This document shows positions 1-4,711 of a stretch of DNA of 5,285 nucleotides, one piece after another. A program made the position numbers and the translations under genes. The stretch comes from Bacteroidia bacterium (GTDB lineage Bacteria; Bacteroidota; Bacteroidia; Bacteroidales; Azobacteroidaceae), in assembly GCA_025996755.1 (NCBI GenBank), contig BNTR01000158.1:1-5285 (forward strand), written 5' to 3'. The stretch's first letter is position 1. Every line of letters starts with the position of its first letter. The notes below the pieces were generated by a model. It was not told the DNA's origin and searched no databases. It worked only from the letters and a program-made list of their open reading frames with translations.

Positions 1-18
1 TGAATAAAAGCCTGTTTT

Positions 19-1554
19 TCACTTTTTCAATAATTTTATAGAAGACCTCTTGTTTCCAACGTTTATTGTGCAGAGATATACGCCTGTTCTTAATTCGGAT
101 AAATGATAGGTCAGGGTATGTGTCCCTGTCGGATATTCCGTAGGCGACAATAGATGTTTTTGCAATATTCCATTGATGTCAAAAATGGAAACACTTATTT
201 TTGCACTTTTCCTAAGTGTCAATTCAAAAGCAACGTCGCCTTCGAAGGGATTGGGGTAGCAGCGAATATCAAACGGGCGATGAGCCTCAAGACCCATATC
301 ACTATCACTTTTAAATGCGATGGGCGGGGGCATGGGCTGACCTATCCTTAGAGATACGTTTGAGCCGGTTTTTGCCCAAAATCCCGGTTTTAAAGTGATG
401 CTCTTAGTTGCCGTCACATTTACGGTAGCACCGCTTTCTACGGTAGTATTGGCTATTTCTACACTGCAACCGGAAATGTCGAAGGCATCAGATGAAGAAT
501 AAATTGTATCTTGAATGTTGATAGTAATACAGGGAGAAGGTGGTGGTTGTGTGGTCGGTGGCGGAGTTATAAATCTCCGTCTTCCTTCAGTTTCAGAAGT
601 TGAAAACTTTTTTATACGTTCTATCTGTAGAGCACTGAATTCATTTCTACATTGTGGTGGTGAATAGGACATATAATTATGAGTGTCCGGATGATATGTA
701 ACACTATCGTCATCTTTAGGCTGATATGTATTACCCAAAGTATCTATAGCAATCCCTGTATATTCACATGTGTTATCAACCAGATAATGATATGATGGAT
801 AATTCCCTTGCCTTAGTCCCGGGTCTGCCGGAGTATCGCAACAATAGTCTCCAGAAGACTGGCACCATAAGAAACTGACTAATTCTCCTATTCCTTCCCA
901 AGTTTGATGGGTGTGATATAAATTAAAGAAATGTCCCATTTCATGGATGGCCGTACTTCCGTCTGTCGCAACCCGATGTGATATAGCAATAATATTATTA
1001 GATATAGCAATAATATTATTAGGCAAACTATCCCTTGGATATTTAGCAGCTCCAACAATATTCGTGTTGCCCGACTTAATCAGATCACAATAGTAAATAT
1101 TTATGGCTTTATCATCATTGTAAGTATCTATGAAATACGCACCTGCCATAGTCTTCGGCGAGGTCAAATTAGCCCAATCAAAAACATAATAATCATCACT
1201 GTCAATAGAATCAACAGCATTAGAATAAAACTGAATATTCGCAACGATGTACGCAGCATTCAGTTGTTGCACTATTATATCCAAAGCGGAAAAGGATATT
1301 CCTCCTGTTCCATCCGACCGCCGGATAATATGATGCCGGATTGGAAAATATAGAATTTCATTTGAAATTTCATTTGAAATTTCATTTGAAACAATACTTG
1401 CACTCATTAGTTCGGCATTTGCAGTTTCAAAATCTATTATTGACCTAATTTCTTCTGCAGAAAAAGTTGCACCACATTCATCTATTTGTGAAAATAATTT
1501 GAATGATGATAATAAAACCATCCCACTTATTAGAAAAAAACGTTTATGTTTCAT
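19..1554 (-). CDS. Secreted M43-family zinc metalloprotease with T9SS C-terminal sorting domain
   Basis: Predicted extracellular zinc endopeptidase of the metzincin clan, M43 (pappalysin/cytophagalysin) type. Residues 1-23 form a signal peptide ending LFSQ. The zinc motif HEMGHFFNLYH lies at 204-214 (zinc ligands H204, H208 and H214; catalytic E205). The usual Gly of HExxHxxGxxH is Asn211. CDTPADP (239-245) and the Met-turn NYMSY (293-297) followed by CRNEF are typical M43 landmarks. A Pro-rich linker (330-341) leads to a small beta-rich module (about 342-404) containing LKPGFWAKTGS, a motif common in Bacteroidota exoproteins. A second Pro linker precedes a T9SS type-A sorting domain (about 433-511, starting YPNPF and ending in basic IKLLKK), which implies Sec export, then T9SS secretion and cell-surface attachment or release. 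It is the last visible gene of the operon, and its ATG overlaps the upstream stop as ATGA, so translation is probably coupled. It contains two in-frame tandem duplications (residues 56-67 and 179-192). The family is secure; the substrate is unknown. Confidence 0.93.
   Translation of the reverse strand: MKHKRFFLISGMVLLSSFKLFSQIDECGATFSAEEIRSIIDFETANAELMSASIVSNEISNEISNEILYFPIRHHIIRRSDGTGGISFSALDIIVQQLNAAYIVANIQFYSNAVDSIDSDDYYVFDWANLTSPKTMAGAYFIDTYNDDKAINIYYCDLIKSGNTNIVGAAKYPRDSLPNNIIAISNNIIAISHRVATDGSTAIHEMGHFFNLYHTHQTWEGIGELVSFLWCQSSGDYCCDTPADPGLRQGNYPSYHYLVDNTCEYTGIAIDTLGNTYQPKDDDSVTYHPDTHNYMSYSPPQCRNEFSALQIERIKKFSTSETEGRRRFITPPPTTQPPPSPCITINIQDTIYSSSDAFDISGCSVEIANTTVESGATVNVTATKSITLKPGFWAKTGSNVSLRIGQPMPPPIAFKSDSDMGLEAHRPFDIRCYPNPFEGDVAFELTLRKSAKISVSIFDINGILQKHLLSPTEYPTGTHTLTYHLSELRTGVYLCTINVGNKRSSIKLLKK
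980..1021 (-). repeat. Perfect 21-bp tandem duplication inside the protease gene
   Basis: Two identical adjacent 21-bp copies (980-1000 and 1001-1021) encode NNIIAIS twice, at residues 179-192. They lie 12 residues before the first zinc-binding histidine. The absence of any difference between the copies suggests a recent slippage duplication or an assembly artefact. The reading frame is kept. Confidence 0.95.
1354..1389 (-). repeat. Three perfect 12-bp tandem repeats near the protease N-terminus
   Basis: The unit AATTTCATTTGA (plus strand) occurs three times without a mismatch and encodes SNEI three times at residues 56-67, in the propeptide-like region after the signal peptide. The unit length is a multiple of three, so copy-number change would alter length but not frame. 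Confidence 0.95.
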
Positions 1555-2306
1555 TTTTTAGCCTTATTTACGATTATTTTTTCTGTTTGAACATCACTAT
1601 TAAACGGACTTGGCCACAGTACTTCACCATTTTGAGAAAAACTAATCAATCGTTTCCATGTATCAGTCAAAAAGTCTATCGTTTCAATTGGTCCAAATAA
1701 GCTTTTGGGGCTTCCCATTCCTTCAATATAAGAATAAAATCCTATCGGAAAAGGTATAGGGGAATCTATATAAAAACGAAATCTCCGTCTTTTTGTATTA
1801 CCCAAAAAAACAGTATCAGTATCAAATAAAAAAGCGTCGCCGTCTATTGTGAAGCAACCGGGATACATGGCATCTTTTTCAAGTGTGAAATCGTATAATA
1901 GCATATCTGTATCGTCATTTTTACATAGCATAAGGTAGTCTGAAGACCAACCTAAACCCTTTTGATGTCTGAAATACACCTTCCCTTTTTCTTCATGAAT
2001 AAATCCTATCAATTCCGAATAATCTTGCTCAATATTCGGACAACAATAGAGTTTACTCCTGCGGAGACCATCAAAAACGGTATCGCCCCGTAATGAATAA
2101 CTAATATATTTCTCTGAACCATTAGCCAAGCGTACCTTTTCCGTCCATGTTGCATTATCCAACGGAAACACACCTTGCGAGTCATCAATTGGGGTTTCCT
2201 CAACAGGAGTTTCACCAACAGGAGTTTCCTCAAAGTTGTGGTTGCAACCTCCCCAAGAAATTGCAGTTACACACAAAGCCATTACAATAAATTTTATCTT
2301 TTTCAT
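1551..2306 (-). CDS. Outer-membrane-type lipoprotein of unknown function
   Basis: Predicted lipoprotein of 251 aa. The N-terminus has MKKIK, a hydrophobic stretch (about 6-18) and a relaxed lipobox WGGC with the lipidated cysteine at residue 21. An acidic, Pro-rich spacer follows with three ETP(V/I) pentad repeats (26-40). The acidic residues shortly after the cysteine resemble the surface-export signals described for Bacteroidota lipoproteins, so surface exposure is possible but inferred. The remainder (about 45-240) resembles a recurring style of Bacteroidota secreted protein: 'GDTVFDGLRRSKLY', 'GKVYFR', 'LLYDFTLEKDAMYPG', 'YIEGMGSP' and 'SFSQNGEVLW'. I know no function for this group. Unlike many such proteins it has no T9SS sorting domain. 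It begins 5 bp after the stop of the upstream gene, and its TGA overlaps the protease ATG, which supports one operon. The ATG at 2304-2306 is chosen because it gives the complete signal peptide. Confidence 0.88.
   Translation of the reverse strand: MKKIKFIVMALCVTAISWGGCNHNFEETPVGETPVEETPIDDSQGVFPLDNATWTEKVRLANGSEKYISYSLRGDTVFDGLRRSKLYCCPNIEQDYSELIGFIHEEKGKVYFRHQKGLGWSSDYLMLCKNDDTDMLLYDFTLEKDAMYPGCFTIDGDAFLFDTDTVFLGNTKRRRFRFYIDSPIPFPIGFYSYIEGMGSPKSLFGPIETIDFLTDTWKRLISFSQNGEVLWPSPFNSDVQTEKIIVNKAKK
2187..2231 (-). repeat. 15-bp repeats encoding ETPV pentads in the lipoprotein spacer
   Basis: Three slightly diverged 15-bp units encode EETPV, GETPV and EETPI just after the lipidated cysteine. The array probably works as a flexible tether between the lipid anchor and the folded domain. 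Unlike the two arrays in the protease gene, the units have point differences, so this array looks older. Confidence 0.85.
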
Positions 2307-2311
2307 AATTT

Positions 2312-3250
2312 CTAATTTTTATTATTTTCAAATTCCTCAATTTTAGCATTCAATGCCTCAATCTTTTTGTCCTGCTGAATCACATAGAGCGTGAGTTCTT
2401 CAATCTTTTGAAGCATCTTCATTTGCAATTCGCCCACACCAACTCCCTCGCTGGTCATTTCGGCAGCCGAAGGAATTTCAGGCAAGTGTTTATTTTCTTT
2501 GATAAAATGATTGACTTCCGACAGGGGTTTCAATGTGTAATCATCATTGAAAACAAAATCGGCACCGATGCTTTCTTCGATTTTCAGTTCTTTGGCGCGA
2601 ATAGTTCCGTTTACATGCAATTTACTTGAGGGATTTGTTGTTCCAATGCCCACATTGCCACTAATTGTTGCTTTTGTGGCAGAAAGAGTTCCGGCTTCCA
2701 CGTTTCCCTTAATCGTTGCGGCAGTAAGAGTTCCTCCAATCGTTGCACTTGCGGCGGAAAGCGTTCCACTAACATTCGCATTTCCGGTAATCGTAGCACC
2801 TCCTTTTGCAGAAAGCCAGCCATTAACACCCATAGTTCCATTAACTTGTAACTTATAGTCTGGATATGTCACTCCAATCCCCACATTGCCACCCGTGAAA
2901 TTATACCCATTTAGAGCATAAACCGACATCTTATCATCCGCTTCCCATTCCCCTATCCGAATATACTCCCAATCGCCAATTGTGATTTTGTATTTTTTTC
3001 TTTCATTTGCGTCCCACGAATTACCAATTTTCAACGCATCCCCCTCCAACGTTTTTTTCGCATCCGCGGATGACCACGCGGCGACGCTGTTCAAAAACAA
3101 AACATCTGCCTCCTGCAATGTTTTTTGCACATTCGCGGATGTGCCAACGACGGTGCTGTTCAAAACATCCGCCTCCTGCAACGTTTGTTGCGCATACGCG
3201 GCTGTCTGCCAGCCGCAAGCCAAAACAAAAACTAATGACATCTTTTTCAT
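2312..3250 (-). CDS. Secreted tail-fibre-like protein with N-terminal repeats and C-terminal coiled coil
   Basis: Exported 312-aa protein, first gene of the operon. The signal peptide is at 1-20 (cleavage expected after AYA). Residues 23-86 hold three degenerate 20-23-aa repeats beginning TLQEADVL, TLQEADVL and TLEGDALK. The middle has two VGIG motifs (NVGIGVTYP at 122-130 and NVGIGTTNP at 199-207), each followed by KL(Q/H)VNGT. Between them is a Gly/Ala/Thr-rich stretch of imperfect 'SGTLSAASATIGGTL' repeats, likely a beta-structured, possibly trimeric, fibre-like shaft. The C-terminus has FVFNDDYTLKPLSEV (232-246), then IKENKHLPEIPSA (250-262), and a Leu/Ile/Lys/Glu-rich coiled coil (about 273-309). 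This ending is frequent in Bacteroidota exported proteins and is often annotated as a tail fibre domain. No phage genes are nearby, so a cell-surface role is more likely than a virion role. Its position suggests a structural partner of the lipoprotein and protease; that is inference. Confidence 0.88.
   Translation of the reverse strand: MKKMSLVFVLACGWQTAAYAQQTLQEADVLNSTVVGTSANVQKTLQEADVLFLNSVAAWSSADAKKTLEGDALKIGNSWDANERKKYKITIGDWEYIRIGEWEADDKMSVYALNGYNFTGGNVGIGVTYPDYKLQVNGTMGVNGWLSAKGGATITGNANVSGTLSAASATIGGTLTAATIKGNVEAGTLSATKATISGNVGIGTTNPSSKLHVNGTIRAKELKIEESIGADFVFNDDYTLKPLSEVNHFIKENKHLPEIPSAAEMTSEGVGVGELQMKMLQKIEELTLYVIQQDKKIEALNAKIEEFENNKN
2993..3184 (-). repeat. Three degenerate ~60-70-bp repeats in the N-terminal region of the 312-aa protein
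   Basis: Residues 23-43, 44-66 and 67-86 each start with TL(Q/E)(E/G) and a DVL/DAL core, then an Asn-Ser pair and a polar, Ala/Ser-rich segment ending in Lys/Gln. At DNA level the first two copies share the stretch encoding TLQEADVL almost unchanged; the third is more diverged. The repeats immediately follow the signal peptide. Confidence 0.8.
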
Positions 3251-3283
3251 GATTCTAAATATTTTTAAATTATAAATTTTATT

Positions 3284-3299
3284 CTCGGCTGCTCGGCTG
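3284..3299 (-). repeat. Two tandem CTCGGCTG octamers in the operon leader
   Basis: CTCGGCTG occurs twice in a row, directly after the -7 box in the sense of transcription, so it overlaps the expected transcription start. It is a small GC-rich island in otherwise AT-rich DNA. It could be an operator half-site pair or mere slippage. Confidence 0.5.
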
Positions 3300-3331
3300 C
3301 AAAGGTACGAATAAAAATTTAAACAAACAAA
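3300..3331 (-). promoter_or_regulatory. Bacteroidota-type promoter of the three-gene secreted-protein operon
   Basis: Read on the minus strand, TACCTTTG (3307-3300) matches the Bacteroidota -7 consensus TAnnTTTG. A TTTG at 3331-3328 lies 20 nt upstream and fits the -33 element. Transcription should begin near 3293-3295, giving a leader of about 43 nt before the ATG at 3250. No Shine-Dalgarno sequence is evident; the region before the ATG is A/T-rich, as is usual in this phylum. Confidence 0.75.
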
Positions 3332-3418
3332 TATTTTTCAATCTTTTTTAGGCAAACGCATCTTAATTAATGTTAAATAAAGAAGAAGCCGCACTACAAC
3401 TATTCCAAACGGGTTTAA

Positions 3419-3433
3419 AATGTAGAGCAAGGG
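3419..3433. repeat. Left 15-bp direct repeat bounding the palindromic element
   Basis: AATGTAGAGCAAGGG here is identical to 3904-3918 in the same orientation. The two copies sit exactly at the outer ends of the inverted-repeat arms, as a target-site duplication would. The terminal GGG can also pair with the inverted repeat, so the exact junction is ambiguous by about 3 bp. Confidence 0.85.
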
Positions 3434-3580
3434 TCAACGCATTAAAAATGGTTCTATAATGGTTGGTGTGGGTAAATGGAAACTTGCCACAAGATAGTTC
3501 TTAAACCTCATTTCCACCTAATTTTATAAACAAAACCACCTCAGTAGCAAAAAGTTACACACCCTCCCCCCCAACCTCGT
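3434..3580 (+). repeat. Left outer arm of the long inverted repeat
   Basis: Complementary to 3751-3898 at roughly 92% by hand alignment. The match starts with AACGCATTAAAAATGG near the outer end and runs to the AACCTC motif at 3573-3578. A 1-nt length difference occurs near 3461. Confidence 0.9.
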
Positions 3581-3653
3581 TACCTAATTTTCTTAACAAA
3601 ACAACCTCGTAATAGCTTAGTAGCCCTCGAATATTTATTACCCTCCCCCTCCC
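3504..3653 (+). repeat. Internal direct duplication within the left arm (69-bp and 81-bp units)
   Basis: 3504-3572 and 3573-3653 share an ordered set of blocks: AACCTC, ACCTAATTTT, AACAAAAC, ACCTC, AGTAGC and ACCCTCCCCC. The second unit has an insertion before AGTAGC. The right arm shows the same two-unit layout in reverse, with its inner unit more decayed. The palindrome therefore seems to be built from an older repeated unit. Confidence 0.7.
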
Positions 3654-3661
3654 TTATTCCC
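3641..3661 (-). other. G-quadruplex-type motif on the minus strand, left of the central loop
   Basis: The plus strand has four C-runs (3641-3643, 3645-3649, 3651-3653 and 3659-3661) with gaps of 1, 1 and 5 nt. The minus strand therefore has four G-runs that fit the canonical G3+N1-7 pattern. Folding has not been shown. Confidence 0.55.
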
Positions 3662-3699
3662 TTATTTTTCTCATCATCAATAGAATAAGGGAATAAGGG
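3651..3699. repeat. Central perfect hairpin of the palindrome
   Basis: CCCTTATTCCCTTATT (3651-3666) pairs without mismatch with 3684-3699 across a 17-nt loop. Each stem strand is itself a doublet of CCCTTATT, so slipped pairings are possible. It is the point around which the larger palindrome is symmetric. It is not a clear intrinsic terminator, because both neighbouring genes read away from it. Confidence 0.85.
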
Positions 3700-3714
3700 G
3701 GAGGGAGGATGGGG
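3689..3714 (+). other. G-quadruplex-type motif on the plus strand, right of the central loop
   Basis: G-runs at 3689-3691, 3697-3701, 3703-3705 and 3711-3714 are separated by 5, 1 and 5 nt, fitting the canonical four-run pattern. It is the mirror partner of the minus-strand motif at 3641-3661 and overlaps the central hairpin, so the two structures would compete. Confidence 0.55.
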
Positions 3715-3750
3715 ACACGTTTTGGCTACTAAGGGGAAAAAAATGAGATA

Positions 3751-3898
3751 ATGAGGTTTGGGTGGAGGGTGTGTAACTTTTTGCTACTGAGGTGGTTTTG
3801 TTAAGAAAATTAGGTGGAAATGAGGTTTAAGAACTATCCTGTGGCAAGTGTTCATTTACCCACACCAAACATTTATAGAACCATTTTTAATGCGTTTG
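3751..3898 (-). repeat. Right outer arm of the long inverted repeat
   Basis: Reverse complement of the left arm. Its outer end (CCATTTTTAATGCGTTTGCC, 3881-3900) lies 20-40 bp before the ABC promoter region. Single-base differences between the arms are scattered rather than clustered, which suggests gradual divergence since the element formed. Confidence 0.9.
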
Positions 3899-3903
3899 CC
3901 CTG

Positions 3904-3918
3904 AATGTAGAGCAAGGG
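3904..3918. repeat. Right 15-bp direct repeat bounding the palindromic element
   Basis: Identical to 3419-3433, same orientation. It ends one base before the TTG proposed as the -33 element of the ABC operon. If it is a target-site duplication, the element inserted just upstream of that promoter. Confidence 0.85.
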
Positions 3919-3919
3919 A

Positions 3920-3952
3920 TTGCGGATATTCAAAAAAAATTTATTACTTTTG
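3920..3952 (+). promoter_or_regulatory. Bacteroidota-type promoter of the ABC transporter operon
   Basis: TACTTTTG at 3945-3952 matches the -7 consensus TAnnTTTG. A TTG at 3920-3922, 22 nt upstream, is a possible -33 element, slightly further away than the usual 19-21 nt. Transcription would start near 3958-3960, leaving a leader of only about 20 nt. That leader contains a mini reading frame ATG ACG AGA TAA (3964-3975), ending 4 nt before the ATPase ATG at 3980. Whether the mini frame is translated cannot be told. Confidence 0.65.
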
Positions 3953-3979
3953 TACCCGAAAAAATGACGAGATAAAAAG

Positions 3980-4711
3980 ATGCTCCAAATAGAAGTCAAT
4001 AATGTTTTTAAGTCGTTCAAGGATGTGAAGGCGGTGCGCGGCATCTCGCTGGCTATACCGGCGGGACAGTTTGTGGCGTTGCTCGGTCCCAACGGGGCGG
4101 GAAAAACCACCCTGGTGGAGATGATGGAGGGGCTGAAAAAGCCCGACAGCGGCGAAATTCTCATTCAGGGCAAAACGTGGCACAAACACGAGCACGAACT
4201 CCGCACGGTCATCGGGCTGTCGCTTCAGGAGACCCGTTTTGCCGAGAAAATAACCATCTACGAAACCCTGCGCCTCTTCGCAAGTTTTTTTGAATTGGGC
4301 GACGAGCGGGTGACTGAGGTTATCGAACTCACCGGATTGCAGAGCAAGCAACGTGCGATGACCGGCACCCTCTCCGGCGGGCAAAAACAGCGGCTCGCAT
4401 TGGCTGTGGCACTGCTCAATCGCCCGCAAATCCTCTTTCTGGACGAGCCAACCACCGGACTTGACCCCCATTCGCGGCAGGATTTGTGGCATATCCTTAA
4501 ATCGCTAAAAGACAAGGGCGAAACGACCCTCATTTTGACGACACACTATATGGAAGAGGCATCGTCGCTCTGCGACCACATCATCATCATCGACGAAGGC
4601 AAAATATTGCGGGAAGGCAAATTGGACGATTTATTGGACGAAACATCGCGCAATTTGGACGAATTGTTCATCAATTTGACAGGAAAAAACTTAAATGAAA
4701 ACATTAAATGA
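3980..4711 (+). CDS. ABC transporter ATP-binding protein (ABC-2 exporter type)
   Basis: Cytoplasmic ATPase of 243 aa that would power the adjacent ABC-2 permease. All nucleotide-binding motifs are intact: Walker A GPNGAGKT (36-43), Q-loop Q83 in LQET, signature LSGGQ (131-135), Walker B ILFLDEP with catalytic E156, D-loop TGLD (159-162) and switch histidine H189. The length is normal for one nucleotide-binding domain. The C-terminus NLDELFINLTGKNL (225-238) resembles the 'LEEVFLNLTG' ending of the ABC-2 (DrrA/NatA/CcmA-like) exporter ATPases, which handle drugs, sodium, polysaccharides or lipids; the substrate cannot be read from it. The ATG at 3980 places the usual 'IEVNNVFKSF' strand at the N-terminus. 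The stop TGA overlaps the permease ATG (ATGA, 4708-4711). The gene is visibly richer in G+C than the minus-strand operon. Confidence 0.95.
   Translation: MLQIEVNNVFKSFKDVKAVRGISLAIPAGQFVALLGPNGAGKTTLVEMMEGLKKPDSGEILIQGKTWHKHEHELRTVIGLSLQETRFAEKITIYETLRLFASFFELGDERVTEVIELTGLQSKQRAMTGTLSGGQKQRLALAVALLNRPQILFLDEPTTGLDPHSRQDLWHILKSLKDKGETTLILTTHYMEEASSLCDHIIIIDEGKILREGKLDDLLDETSRNLDELFINLTGKNLNENIK

Larger units (their letters stand above)
3434..3903. mobile_element. MITE-like palindromic element, about 470 bp, non-coding
   Basis: Almost the whole interval is an imperfect inverted repeat. The outer arms 3434-3580 and 3751-3898 align with about a dozen mismatches and one 1-nt indel by hand. Uninterrupted matches include 33 nt (3493-3525) and 39 nt (3529-3567). 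The inner parts (3581-3666 and 3684-3750) are more diverged but still pair in places, for example TTAGTAGCC on the left against GGCTACTAA on the right, and they end in a perfect central stem. Perfect 15-bp direct repeats flank it. No transposase or other reading frame is inside. Long terminal inverted repeats, a flanking duplication and no coding capacity are the marks of a non-autonomous, MITE-like or foldback element mobilised by a transposase encoded elsewhere. Its family is unknown. The alternative is an inverted duplication made by template switching, which would not readily explain the direct repeats. Confidence 0.72.
3251..3979. other. Divergent intergenic region (729 bp) without protein genes
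   Basis: This gap separates the minus-strand operon from the plus-strand ABC transporter. From left to right it holds the 5' leader and promoter of the operon (3251-3331), an AT-rich stretch of about 87 bp with nothing recognisable (3332-3418), and a 15-bp direct repeat. Then come the long palindromic element (3434-3903), the second direct repeat, and the ABC promoter with its short leader. I see no credible reading frame or tRNA in it. Confidence 0.85.

Noticed and set aside
1..18. Terminator after the protease gene
   Set aside because: Only 18 bases downstream of the stop are in the window and they show no stem-loop.
2408..2858. Overlapping plus-strand frames of 73 and 103 aa
   Set aside because: Antisense to the repeat-rich 312-aa protein; their repetitive Val/Pro/Ala content mirrors the Gly/Thr/Ala repeats of that gene.
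3651..3699. Bidirectional intrinsic terminator
   Set aside because: Both neighbouring operons read away from this point, so there is no upstream transcript to end. The stem is AT/GC mixed without a clear terminal U-tract design.
3419..3918. CRISPR array or phage attachment site pair
   Set aside because: Only two copies of the 15-bp repeat, 470 bp apart, with no regularly spaced spacers. No integrase, tRNA or phage gene lies between them.
3856..4164. 102-aa minus-strand reading frame running into the ABC ATPase gene
   Set aside because: Antisense to the conserved Walker A region, with no recognisable domain and no promoter; a shadow of the ATPase gene.
3944..4492. 182-aa minus-strand reading frame
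   Set aside because: Lies almost wholly antisense to the intact ABC ATPase; the long frame is explained by the high G+C codon bias of that gene.
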